A stretch of DNA of 32,160 nt from Mesostigma viride (GCA_009746045.1 RPFO01002158.1:1-32160); one strand, 5' to 3'. Counted from the stretch's first letter, positions 16,748-26,395 are shown. Notes: generated by a model not told the origin, from the letters alone. A program made the numbers and translations.

Positions 16748-17929
16748 ATGGCCAGCTGCAAAAGAAAAATGTCGACCAACAGACAGGACCTGTCGCCGGG
16801 AACCCTGTCGGCATTAAGGGCGAGACAGGCTTTTAATTCACGGACTTACAGACTGCGTACATGCACCGCTTTGCATAGGGTGTCGCGTGTGTTGAACGCC
16901 GCGGACTCGCACGCTCGCAGGGACGTTGAGCTGCAAACCAATGCACCGTCGGATTGGAGCATTGCATTGCAGCGGCTGACGAATTATGATCAAAAGGTTT
17001 CTCACAGCGCTAGCAAGTTGACGCATGTCATCGCAGTGAAATTGTCAGGTGACCGGATAGGAAAAGGTGCTCATGGCACGTTATACGCTATCCCTGCTAG
17101 CTCGAGTGCACCAGGTGGCGAGGCTACGCTAGTGGTAAAGCTGGCAAGCCTTCGACGAGACACGCTGCTGGTGAACTACCAGGAGGCTGTTATAACCGCC
17201 GTTGTGGCAGTGGCCAAGGAGGCCGGTTTCATGTCTATAGCTGGCCCGCAGGTCTGCCCTGCAGTAGAAGGGCTCTGGTCCACGTGCGGTGAAGTAGGTG
17301 GTATTGTCATGGAGAGAATGAGTGGTGACTTGCATGCTGCCCGTGATGCCCCGGAAAATCAGCGTGTTTTCGAAGTTTGCTCACCCAGCGTCCTTGCAGA
17401 CTGTGCAAAGGCATTGGCTGGCTTGCACGCCGTTAACATTATACACAATGACGTCAAGCTCGATAATTTTCTCTACACCATGGCGCCAGGAAGTGCACAT
17501 CCGATAATCCGTATTGCAGATCTCGGCCTGGCGACAAGAGGGGGGGAACGGATTTTCACGCATCAGGCTGGTAAGGATCGTCAGCCTCGGTGGCATCCCG
17601 CAACAGTGGACCAGCCCGGCATGACAGGAGGGGTGGTGACAGCGCAGCGAGACCATGATGTGTACTCCTTCCTTGTAATGGTGGTATCCTTGTTTCGGCA
17701 TAAGGGCCGCGCTCTCTTCGTGAATTCTGTGGATTCAGGGCTATTTAACTTGTGTCACAATGTCTATTACCACACCAAAAGGTTGGGCCCCCTTGCTTTC
17801 AAGCTACCCACGATGTCTGAAGTGGAGGAGTTGTTTCGCAATGCTCGGCCTTTTGTTTCCAGGCCTTGCCCAGAGAACGCTCCAGGGACACCACGGAACA
17901 CGGTGCCCCTCCCGCGTGTCAGGGGTTAG
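16748..17929 (+). CDS. Serine/threonine protein kinase-like protein
   Basis: The 393-residue single-exon protein carries a kinase fold from about residue 95 to 345. The Gly-rich loop is GKGAHG (105-110). The ATP-binding Lys is K131 (LVVK), with a candidate salt-bridge Glu at 146. The catalytic loop is HNDVKLDN (233-240) with D235 and N240. The metal-binding motif is DLG (258-260) and a helix-F Asp is in RDHDVYSF (~304). It should phosphorylate proteins: all catalytic residues are present. HRD is replaced by HND and DFG by DLG, and no canonical APE motif is seen after the activation segment, so it is a divergent kinase. The basic N-terminal ~90 residues match nothing I know. ATG 16748 follows repeat-derived sequence, and the stop is TAG. 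The substrate is unknown. Confidence 0.85.
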   Translation: MASCKRKMSTNRQDLSPGTLSALRARQAFNSRTYRLRTCTALHRVSRVLNAADSHARRDVELQTNAPSDWSIALQRLTNYDQKVSHSASKLTHVIAVKLSGDRIGKGAHGTLYAIPASSSAPGGEATLVVKLASLRRDTLLVNYQEAVITAVVAVAKEAGFMSIAGPQVCPAVEGLWSTCGEVGGIVMERMSGDLHAARDAPENQRVFEVCSPSVLADCAKALAGLHAVNIIHNDVKLDNFLYTMAPGSAHPIIRIADLGLATRGGERIFTHQAGKDRQPRWHPATVDQPGMTGGVVTAQRDHDVYSFLVMVVSLFRHKGRALFVNSVDSGLFNLCHNVYYHTKRLGPLAFKLPTMSEVEELFRNARPFVSRPCPENAPGTPRNTVPLPRVRG

Positions 17930-18195
17930 GACATGTAGGATACCGTGACAGCAGCTTTGTCGACTTGGATCCATGATCTAACATCGTGGTTGCCTTGGTT
18001 TACTTATCGGTGATTACTGATGCCTGTTGTACACACGGTGCACATGTCTTATTAATTAACTTATTAAGTACTAAATTATTATCACGTCTTTTGATTGAGT
18101 TAGCCAGCTTTTGCCCATGCACACACATGTCCACATTAATTAATTATATAATTAAACTCGTGCTGCCACTGGGGAGTCACGGAGCATTAACCCGG
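17930..18195. other. AT-rich intergenic spacer
   Basis: No gene is seen. It contains several TTAATTAA-type strings. It ends in a segment (about 18134-18195, AATTATATAATTAAACTCGTGCT...GAGTCACGGAGCATTAACC) that recurs at about 18974-19025 before the second tetranucleotide array. Confidence 0.6.
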
Positions 18196-18502
18196 ATGGA
18201 TGGATGGAGGGAGGGAGGGAGGGAGGGTTTAGGGTGGAGGGAGGGAGGGAGGTAGGGAGGGAGGGGGGTTTAGGGTGGAGGGAGGGAGGGAGGAGGGAGG
18301 GAGGGAGGGAGGGTGGATGGAGGAGGGAGGGAGGGAGGGAGGGAGGGAGGGAGGGAGGGAGGGAGGGAGGGAGGGAGGGAGGGAGGGAGGGAGGAGGGAG
18401 GGAGGGAGGGAGGGAGGGAGGGAGGGAGGGAGGGAGGGAGGGAGGGAGGGAGGGAGGGAGGGAGGGAGGGAGGGAGGGAGGGAGGGAGGGAGGGAGGGAG
18501 GG
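18196..18502 (+). repeat. GGGA tetranucleotide array
   Basis: It starts with a few GGAT units and then becomes almost pure GGGA, with small interruptions. Two interruptions contain TTTAGGG (18228 and 18269). The plus strand is G-rich and fits G-quadruplex formation. The flanks are shared with the GGAT array at 19025. Long open frames on both strands here are repeat artefacts. Confidence 0.95.
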
Positions 18503-18900
18503 GTGCACGCAATCCTACCGGTCAAAGCTATCTACAAAATCAGTTCTATGTTCTCTTTGTGATGGTCGCGACCCTAGGGGTCTTCGTTGGCATGCCGCCC
18601 TCGTTTGAAAACACGTTCCTTCCCCACTGCATGGGGCTTGTTGGCCTCTATGACCTGCACAGTCACGTGTCTATTAATTAATCAATAAATTCATGACCAT
18701 GGGCCCACGTGGCCATGTCCATCATCTTTCTCCAAATCACTTAAAGAGGACTAGCCCCCCATGCATGTCCTCTGCACATGCGGAGACGCCAATTCATCAG
18801 CTTAAATTTTGTATTCAACTCGTGACACGCCAATTAATTAATAAGCTAGTTAAGGAATTAATTAATTTTGTGCACATTAATTAATTAATTAATAGACACG
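18503..18900. other. Spacer between tetranucleotide arrays
   Basis: The first ~80 bases (CACGCAATCCTACCGGTC, AAAGCTATCTACAA, then ACCCTAGGGGTC) are homologous to the right flank of the GGAT array at 19556. The remainder is AT-rich with repeated TTAATTAA and no gene that I can see. Confidence 0.6.
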
Positions 18901-19017
18901 TGCTCCGTGACTCCGCGACGCGAGCACGAGCTTATTTAATTAATTTTAATTTGCTGCTGGAATACATTAATGAATTATATAATTAAACTCGTGCTCGCGT
19001 CGCGGAGTCACGGAGCA
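18901..19017. repeat. 30-bp perfect inverted repeat with AT-rich spacer
   Basis: Bases 18901-18930 are the exact reverse complement of 18988-19017, separated by 57 AT-rich bases. The GC-rich arms contain GACTCCGCGACGCGAGC. The right arm is also the left flank of the GGAT array. It is a hairpin-capable structure, possibly the remnant of a small inverted-repeat element. Confidence 0.93.
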
Positions 19018-19024
19018 TTAACCC

Positions 19025-19556
19025 CGATGGATGGATGGATGGATGGATGGATGGATGGATGGATGGATGGATGGATGGATGGATGGATGGATGGATGGAT
19101 GGATGGATGGATGGATGGATGGATGGATGGATGGATGGATGGATGGATGGATGGATGGATGGATGGATGGATGGATGGATGGATGGATGGATGGATGGAT
19201 GGATGGATGGATGGATGGATGGATGGATGGATGGATGGATGGATGGATGGATGGATGGATGGGGATGGATGGATGGATGGATGGATGGATGGATGGATGG
19301 ATGGATGGATGGATGGATGGATGGATGGATGGATGGATGGATGGATGGATGGATGGATGGATGGATGGATGGATGGATGGATGGATGGATGGATGGATGG
19401 ATGGATGGATGGATGGATGGATGGATGGATGGATGGATGGATGGATGGATGGATGGATGGATGGATGGATGGATGGATGGATGGATGGATGGATGGATGG
19501 ATGGATGGATGGATGGATGGATGGGGACACGCAATGGATGGATGGATGGATGGATG
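19025..19556 (+). repeat. GGAT tetranucleotide array
   Basis: It is nearly pure GGAT from 19025 to 19524, with one GGGGAT interruption near 19260. Then the end motif GGGGACACGCAAT appears, followed by a short second GGAT run and the same end motif again. This is a small duplication of the array boundary. Open frames over the array are artefacts. Confidence 0.96.
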
Positions 19557-20638
19557 GGGACACGCAATCCTACCGGTCAAAGCTATCTACAACATGAAGC
19601 CAACACTGTTGTATCTAAGCTCTCTACCCTAGGGGTCCTGTCTAGCGTGCTTCCTGGAATACATGGAGGTGCGTGTGCACTGGTGCACCCAGATCGAGTA
19701 GGTGTCAGTTTACACCCAACACCAACAGCGCGTATCCCATAATGTAGTAAAAACCCTATTAACTGGGACATGGACGCATGGTGATCCAACGCCATATTTG
19801 AAGTGAGACAACTACTAATATGCCCCTAGTCAGCTGCACATGTGTTACATGATTTCATGTTATTAATTCCTATATTTCGAACACGTACCTTTCGAACATA
19901 ACAAATTAATTCATGGAATAGTATCGTGTGGCCGTTGTGGGGTCGCGGACAACTTCTTTTCCCCAACAAAGATAGTGGATGTCTCCCCAAGACGGTGCTA
20001 TGTACATGTAGGTCCACTACTATATAGCCTAAAAACAGCGGCCCAGACTTAATTAGTAACTCGCTCCTGCTGGGGCCCTCGTGGAGCAAAATAACCCTAA
20101 GAATTATAGTTGTCTCACTTAATATAATGCTAGCTACCATGATATCCTTGATGGCTATACACAACAACAGGGGAACTGATACACCCGTCCTTCTTTCAGT
20201 ATAAAGGATCTAGTCAGGTCACAGCTGCCATCTGAAATGCTCAGTAGCACCGCCTGGCATCTATACAGTGTGGGTGCAATATATTTAAAACAGTCCCAAG
20301 GTCAGCAGATGCATAGGGGATGCAATCACACCAGGCTGTCTCCTTGACACCATGCAGGGTCATCCTTACCCTGGGTAGTAAAACATATTATCATAGGCGT
20401 GGAGCCTTCTTGACAAAGCTGCATGGGCATTAATGCAATGTGGGCAACAAGTGTGCTCGATCCATGTGGGCCTTGTTCATCATGCATTCGTCCAGGAATA
20501 CATCTCTCACTCCATACATAAACACAGGATTCAAGTTTTGGACCAATGCTCCTGTCAGGCCATGACAGGATGAAACTGGAGCTGCAGCTATTGAGACAAA
20601 GCCGGGAACCCCAGGATACATGCGTGCATGGTGAACAC
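19557..20638. other. Intergenic stretch, no gene seen
   Basis: After the module flank (to about 19640) this is moderately AT-rich sequence with no recognisable domain, splice-supported exon or tandem repeat. Short open frames at 19826-20167 and 20326-20664 on the minus strand have no protein-like features. It is downstream of the minus-strand gene that ends at 20639. Confidence 0.5.
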
Positions 20639-21928
20639 CTAAAGAGGGTGTGCCTCAGCCACAATATACATGCAGGCTAGCGTGTCCTTGGCCCTGTCGC
20701 CAATTGCACCTTCCAAGGGCACGGTGTTCCTGGGGTGAACTAAACTGTCCACTTCACGCCACGCCGCGGCCCTGCCAGCGCGCCGTAGGAGCTGCCAGTG
20801 CTTCTCCTGTTGATACACGAGGACGGCGCAGAGCCACGCAGTCACCTCGTACCTTTTACGCTCTTCGCCCCCCACCGTGATGCGTACCACGATCTCTTCC
20901 GGCAGTTGGTGCGCAGTCTTTGCCGGCAGTCTCTCCATGAAGAAGTCGTAGACCGGGATCATGGTCGGGACAGTCTTGAAGACTCGTACAGAGCGTTCAT
21001 GGAAACCCGCGCACCCAGGGGTGCACAACGTCTTACCGTTGGTGCCGCACCCTTGGGTCAGCGCCATCTGGATGGCCTCGGCGATGGAGTGTCCAGCATT
21101 GCGTCGCGATGGCGTGCACTTCATAGCGCAGTCGATAGGAAGCTTCACGAGCAGCTCCTCCGTGGGGCGACATGTGTGGCCTACTTCGCGGAGGTCGCAC
21201 CCCTGCAGATGCCACATCACAGTCCTCAAGCAGCTGCCAGCACCCAGGTGTTTGCCCACCGGCACCTGCGCTGCATCAGCGCATCCTTTGTGCACCCTCT
21301 TCTGCCACTTCTCGTAATTCTTGCGCGGCTCTGTATCGATAGCGATAAACCACCGGATGATGCACGTGCCCAGCTCGCATCGCTGGGGGTCATGGGCGCG
21401 ACCCCTCGCTCGACCCGTGAGAAGCTGTGCTAGCCCGACCCCGCCACCAGACACCACCGCAGCTCCCGCGTTGGCAAACTCGATGGCAGCGTCTGGGGCA
21501 CAGCTGTTATCCCCCCATTTCCCCGTGTGCTCCCGGCCAGCCTTCACCCTGTGCTCACCGTGCTTTCTCAACAGTTCCGCACTCTCCGTGCAGTGCCTGC
21601 AGTCCTCGTCGGGACCAGGACACTCAGGCGGAAATGCCGGGTCAGTGGTGCGATCGATCTCCACAGGGCTGGCAGTCCCTGCATCATCATCATCATCATC
21701 CCCAGCAAGGTCGACGGGAAGATCAGCGCAGTCTCCCGCCTTCACCCCCGCTGCCTTCTCACTCGACTGTGGCCCTGGCGGCTTCCCCACCGTCCCCTCT
21801 GCCGCCGCACTCGCCTGAGGATCGACCACCACCACTACCTTCATCGCCGCCTCCGCTCTCTGCCTCGCACCACGCTTCCCCTTCTGCAGCGCCTCCGCCT
21901 TCCCCCCCGTCTCCCCCTCCGCCGCCAT
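20639..21928 (-). CDS. USP-like cysteine peptidase domain, C-terminal part of a larger gene
   Basis: The 429-residue frame has a low-complexity N-terminus, an acidic run (AGDDDDDDAG) and then a globular region rich in Cys. GDNSCAPDAAIEFANAG near 140 resembles the Cys box of ubiquitin-specific proteases (GNTCYLNA-type). CTPGC may be half of the zinc-binding fingers. The end, LPEEIVVRI, KRYEVTAWLCAVLVYQQEKHW, then W and D, resembles the His box with its usual Pro-Glu and Tyr lead-in. If correct, it would remove ubiquitin or a ubiquitin-like tag. The match is by motif order only and the family is divergent. The Met at 21928 lies inside a repeat unit that continues upstream, so it is probably not the real start. 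The gene likely begins near 23255. Confidence 0.5.
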   Translation of the reverse strand: MAAEGETGGKAEALQKGKRGARQRAEAAMKVVVVVDPQASAAAEGTVGKPPGPQSSEKAAGVKAGDCADLPVDLAGDDDDDDAGTASPVEIDRTTDPAFPPECPGPDEDCRHCTESAELLRKHGEHRVKAGREHTGKWGDNSCAPDAAIEFANAGAAVVSGGGVGLAQLLTGRARGRAHDPQRCELGTCIIRWFIAIDTEPRKNYEKWQKRVHKGCADAAQVPVGKHLGAGSCLRTVMWHLQGCDLREVGHTCRPTEELLVKLPIDCAMKCTPSRRNAGHSIAEAIQMALTQGCGTNGKTLCTPGCAGFHERSVRVFKTVPTMIPVYDFFMERLPAKTAHQLPEEIVVRITVGGEERKRYEVTAWLCAVLVYQQEKHWQLLRRAGRAAAWREVDSLVHPRNTVPLEGAIGDRAKDTLACMYIVAEAHPL

Positions 21929-23255
21929 CCTCTCTGGAACTCCCTCGTCCCCCCCGTACCCGCCGCCTCCGCCTTGCCCCCCGTCCCCACCTCCACACCC
22001 CTCGAGTCTGGATCTCCGTCCTTCCCCCCGTGTTCGACGTCTCCGCAGCCTGCTGTGCAGCCCGCCTCCTCCTCGTCTGCGGCCCTGGCGACGCCACTAC
22101 CTCCTTCGCCGCCGGCGTCGATCCCTGACTTTCAGCCACCTTCCTCTTCCTCTTTTTTGGCTTCCCAATGACCGTGCCGCGGTCCTCCTCATCGGTGGAG
22201 GACCCTAACTCAACCACCTCCACGTACCCCCTCCCCGCCGCCTCCGCCTTCCCCCCCGGCTCCGCCCCCGTCTCCCCCTCCTCCGCCATCGTCTCTGGAA
22301 CTCCCTCGTCCCCCCCGTCCCCGCCGCCTCCGCCTTCCTCCCCGCCGCATCCGCCACCGGCCCCACCTCCGCACCCCTCGTCTCTGGAACTCCCTCGTCC
22401 CCCCCGTCCCCGCCGCCTCCGCCTTCCTCCCCGCCTCCGCCCCCGTCTCCCCCTCCTCCGCCATCGTCTGTGGAACTCCCTCGTCCCCCCCGTCCCCGCC
22501 GCCTCCGCCTTCCTCCCCGCCTCCGCCCCCGTCTCCCCCTCCTCCGCCATCGTCTCTGGAACTCCCTCGTCCCCCCCGTCCCCGCCGCCTCCGCCTTCCT
22601 CCCCGCCGCATCCGCCACCGGCCCCACCTCCGCACCCCTCGTCTCTGGAACTCCCTCGTCCCCCCCCGTCCCCGCCGCCTCCACCTTCCTCCCCGCCGCA
22701 TCCGCCACCGGCCCCACCTCCGCACCCCTCGTCTCTGGAACTCCCTCGTCCCCCCCCGTCCCCGCCGCCTCCGCCTTCCTCCCCGCCTCCGCCCCCGTCT
22801 CCCCCTCCTCCGCCATCGTCTGTGGAACTCCCTCGTCCCCCCCCGTCCCCGCCACCTCCGCCTTCCTCCCCGCCTCCGCCCCCGTCTCCCCCTCCTCCGC
22901 CATCGTCTGTGGAACTCCCTCGTCCCCCCCGTCCCCGCCACCTCCGCCTTCCTCCCCGCCTCCGCCCCCGTCTCCCCCTCCTCCGCCATCGTCTGTGGAA
23001 CTCCCTCGTCCCCCCCGTCCCCGCCACCTCCACATCTGCCCCCGGCCCCTGTGCCGCCCTCCCCGGCTGCCCAGTGGCCTGCTTCTTCGGCCGTCTCCCT
23101 GCCGTTGCCAGGCCCTCGCGGAGCGGCCCAGTTGCCTGCTTCTTCGGCCGTCTCCCTGCCGTTGCCAGGCCCTCGGGGGGCTGCCCAGTGCTCGCATGTC
23201 CTGGCTGCCCAAGTGGAGCCGTTACTCCCTGCATGTGGATGCCTCCCAGCTGCAT
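21929..23255 (-). CDS. N-terminal repeat and NLS region of the USP-like gene, frame-interrupted
   Basis: From ATG at 23255 the minus strand reads MQLGGIHMQGV. Two copies of EGLATAGRRPKKQATG follow, then repeats of about 29-32 residues related to DEGVPETMAEEGETGAEAG and RKAEAAGTGG. Near 22200 comes GSSTDEEDRG and the basic GKPKKRKRKVAES, a strong nuclear localisation signal, then more basic sequence. Each repeat contains a G run of seven or eight. Eight keeps the acidic DEGVPE frame, while seven throws translation into an Arg/Gly-rich frame. As a result no single frame covers the whole region. The first repeat-like residues of the downstream 429-aa frame (MAAEGETGGKAEAL) are the last unit. It is likely one gene with indels or miscalled homopolymers. 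Confidence 0.45.
22250..23035 (-). repeat. Coding minisatellite, units of about 85-100 bp
   Basis: The plus-strand marker GGAACTCCCTCGTC recurs about every 85-100 bases, with the next C run 7, 7, 7, 7, 8, 8, 8, 7, 7 long from left to right. Two unit types alternate: one with GCATCCGCCACCGGCC, the other with GCCTCCGCCCCCGTC. An extra diverged unit lies at 21915-21960. Confidence 0.85.
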
Positions 23256-23340
23256 GTTCCCACAGAATAAAGTAAAACAAGGAGTTTAGGGGAAAGGTGT
23301 AAGGCCCCCGGCAAAAAGGATGCGTATTCTCTTCCATTAC

Positions 23341-24090
23341 ACCCATCCATGCATGCCAGCACCCCATTACACTCGTGCACGCATGCCAGCACCCCATTAC
23401 ACCCATCCACGCATGCCAGCACCCCATTACACCCATCCACGCATGCCAGCACCCCATTACACCCATCCACGCATGCCAGCACCCCATGACACTCGTCCAT
23501 GCATGCCAGCACCCCATTACACCCATCCACGCATGCCAGCACCCCATTACACCCATCCACGCATGCCAGCACCCCATTACACCCATCCACGCATGCCAGC
23601 ACCCCATTACACCCATCCACGCATGCCAGCACCCCATTACACCCATCCACGCATGCCAGCACCCCATTACACCCATCCACGCATGCCAGCACCCCATTAC
23701 ACCCATCCACGCATGCCAGCACCCCATTACACCCATCCATGCATGCCAGCACCCCATGACACCCATCCACGCATGCCAGCACCCCATTACACCCATCCAC
23801 GCATGCCAGCACCCCATTACACCCATCCACGCATGCCAGCACCCCATTACACCCATCCACGCATGCCAGCACCCCATTACACCCATCCACGCATGCCAGC
23901 ACCCCATTACACCCATCCACGCATGCCAGCACCCCATTACACCCATCCACGCATGCCAGCACCCCATTACACCCATCCACGCATGCCAGCACCCCATTAC
24001 ACCCATCCACGCATGCCAGCACCCCATTACACCCATCCACGCATGCCAGCACCCCATTACACCCATCCACGCATGCCAGCACCCCATTAC
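23341..24090 (+). repeat. 30-bp minisatellite, 25 copies
   Basis: The unit, printed exactly twice per 60 bases, has CATCCACGCATGCC followed by AGCACCCCATTAC. Most units are identical; variants carry CTCGTGCACG, CTCGTCCATG or CATGAC. The period is a multiple of three, so open frames exist on both strands. I see no start, signal or domain that supports a protein. There are no spacers, so it is not a CRISPR array. Confidence 0.97.
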
Positions 24091-24506
24091 ACCCACATTC
24101 TTTCCGTCCTGTTGCCAATACCATCTGGCTGTCATCCTACTCAATTCCAATTCTCTGCCCCCCTCCCCCCTTGGACACGTCTCCTTGCAACTGTAACTTT
24201 GGCTTCCCCTCCCATCTGTATGCTTCTACATCTCTTCAGCATCTGGTCCAATGCCGCCCCCCCTCACCCCTCTCGTGCCACAGATTCAATGCTGAGAGAA
24301 AGCGGGTTACGCATTGAGTCATTCATGCAGTATCAGCAAAGAGTACAGCCGATATTCACATGTCCAGAGGCGCACACGCCTCCGTGACTGCCGTCATCGC
24401 CCGCTAACGCAGGGAGCGGCATATGCGTGTGCTGTGCCTCACATTTTTGCACGTCATCCGGAGAGAAACATCAGGCCACATAATGCTGTCACATATGAAT
24501 AAGTCA
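24091..24506. other. Spacer, no gene seen
   Basis: This pyrimidine-rich sequence follows the minisatellite, then mixed sequence up to the end of the minus-strand gene at 24507. A downstream exon of that gene could be hidden here, but I cannot place it. Confidence 0.4.
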
Positions 24507-25794
24507 TCAACGCGCTGTTCCCATATGCAAATAAAGATTGTCGTCAACATGTTGCATGCAACAAGCAATCACACAGTCGCCTACCTGAGCAGACAGTGCC
24601 ATGTGTGCCAGCGTGCGCGGCTCGAAGGAGCCCTCCCCCGCATTAAGCAACGGAGCCGCCAGTTGGGGCAACGACGCCACTGCGCGGTCGCACATCATCT
24701 GACACAACACCGCGGCCTCCCTGACAAGTGAATACCCCGGCGGTCCCGACAACCCTTCTCCAGGTACAGCTGCCGCCTGCGAGCACGCACCCACTGGGTC
24801 CTGCATCTCCATAGGCTCACCGGTGGCGTGCCCCGTGACGGCTCCCTGCGATGGGCCCTCTACCACCGGCGTGCCTGTGGCCTTTTTGCACCTGGCATCC
24901 TTCCATCCCATCTTCTCCTTCAGACACTGGCCGCTCCAATAATCAACCGCCCGCGTTAGTTGCTTCCTCTGCACACATGTCAAGGATATGCACAAATCAG
25001 CACAGCCACGGTTTACAGCAACAACACATGAGAAGAACAGTCCACACATGTCCAGCATTGCTGTTCATGCTTCCTCTAACTTCGTTGTAGTATACAAACA
25101 TCCATGTACACGTGCAGCACATAAAGAAGCAAAGGGGAACTTACCGCAACCAAATACGGTGTCTCCTTCACATTCTTCTTCTTCTTCTTCTCACCGCTGA
25201 CCGCCTGCGCAACCTCTCCCTCGCCCTCATCACTCTCCTCGGTCCCCGCCACCTCTCCGGGCTTCTCCATGGCCTCATTACCAGCTGCGACAGGCTGAAA
25301 ATTAGCACGGCGAACGCGCCTCGGCCGACGGGCCTTCAATGCCTCTAGCATGAACTTTGATACCCCCAGTCTCTCCCAGTTGGATGTGCTCTCAAACCCT
25401 TTGGACGCTTGCGCGAATTGCTCGGGCCGCTTATACTTTTGCGCCTGCGGTGCAAGGGCAGAGACGCACAGCGAGACACACGCAGGCACCCGCTCGACAA
25501 ACCCAGGACCGTTATGTAATGATGGTCACGCGCCATCATTAGCACTGCCATCAAAGACAGTCAGTAACCATGGATTTATTGGTCGGCAGCAGATACCCCG
25601 CGACCCGAAACGGTGCTTCCAACGGGACATTCTTACCCATGAGAAACATATACCCGCCGATGAATCACAAGCAATACTACAATGTGAGTACTCATGAAGG
25701 AACTTACCTCCACTTGGAAATTCCTGCGCGCATATTCCATCGCGGCTTTAAACTCTTGTGACTCCCAAACGGGTCGACGATCTTTAGCGTCCAT
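24507..25794 (-). CDS. Three-exon gene of unknown function
   Basis: Exon 1 (25794-25708, 29 codons) starts MDAKDRRPVWESQEFKAAM and ends at GAG|GTAAGTT. Exon 2 (25444-25145, 100 codons) follows CACCGCAG and ends GCG|GTAAGTTCC. Exon 3 starts at 24968 after ATGTGTGCAG. All junctions are phase 0 and the joined frame is open. Exon 3 either reads to the stop at 24507 or splices out at a weaker donor, CAG|GTAGGC, at 24585. The protein has an N-terminal helix-like segment, an Arg-rich patch (KARRPRRVRRANF), an acidic stretch and a Lys run (GEKKKKKNVKE). Exon 3 has a Cys-containing region and a helical, Leu/Ala-rich end. I recognise no family. The composition suggests a nuclear protein. Its 5' end faces the satellite at 25941. 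Confidence 0.6.
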
Positions 25795-25940
25795 TGCTAC
25801 GGTTGCGTACTGCCTGCAAAGTAATTACCGTTAACGTGATCCAATAATTACCTCAGGCTCACGTGATCGGGGGTACACATTATAGCGCTGCCTGCACTGC
25901 ACTGTCAAACCATTCGCGTGGCACTACCTCAATACAGACA

Positions 25941-26395
25941 CGTATTTGTGTATCACTTGTCCTCCTTCCCACGGCAGGTACGCAGCGACCCGCTGTTATA
26001 TTGGCGGCATTTAATTGTGTATCACTTGTACGGTATTTGTGTATCACTTGCCCTCCTTCCCACGGCAGGTACGCAGCGACCCGCTGTTGTCCTGGCTGCA
26101 ATTGTGTATCACTTGTACGGTATTTGTGTATCACTTGTACGGTATTTGTGTATCACTTGTCCTCCTTCCCACGGCAGGTACGCAGCGACCCGCTGTTGTC
26201 CTGGCTGCAATTGTGTATCACTTGTACGGTATTTGTGTATCACTTGTACGGTATTTGTGTATCACTTGTCCTCCTTCCCACGGCAGGCACGCAGCGACCC
26301 GCTGTCGACCTGGCTGCAATTGTGTATCACTTGTACGGTATTTGTGTATCACTTGTCCTCCTTCCCACGGCAGGTACGCAGCGACCCGATGTTGT
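25941..26395 (-). repeat. Satellite array of 87/109-bp units, right inverted copy
   Basis: The reverse complement of the left satellite marker occurs at 25972, 26063, 26172, 26281 and 26368 (spacings 91, 109, 109, 87). The 22-base subunit is present as GTACGGTATTTGTGTATCACTT. It is inverted relative to 15652-16115 and lies between the divergent genes at 24507-25794 and 26509-27507. Confidence 0.92.

Noticed and set aside
18228-18275. Interstitial telomere (two TTTAGGG motifs)
   Set aside because: Only two isolated single motifs inside a GGGA array, with no tandem telomeric run.
18152-19742. Long open frames of Gly/Arg/Glu, Pro/Ser/Leu, Trp/Met/Asp and His/Pro/Ser/Ile repeats on both strands
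   Set aside because: They are the unavoidable translation of tetranucleotide arrays, open in nearly all frames and without flanking protein-like sequence.
22168-23289. Plus-strand proline-rich frame resembling an algal hydroxyproline-rich wall protein
   Set aside because: The opposite strand has a start region, a clear NLS and continuity with a globular domain. The Pro-rich frame has no signal peptide and reflects C-rich repeats.
23341-24090. CRISPR array
   Set aside because: The 30-bp units are directly adjacent without spacers, in a eukaryotic context with no cas genes.
15652-26395. A Polinton or integrated large DNA virus bounded by the inverted satellites
   Set aside because: No DNA polymerase B, capsid, packaging ATPase or integrase frame is visible between the arrays. 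The inverted-end observation itself is kept as a finding.
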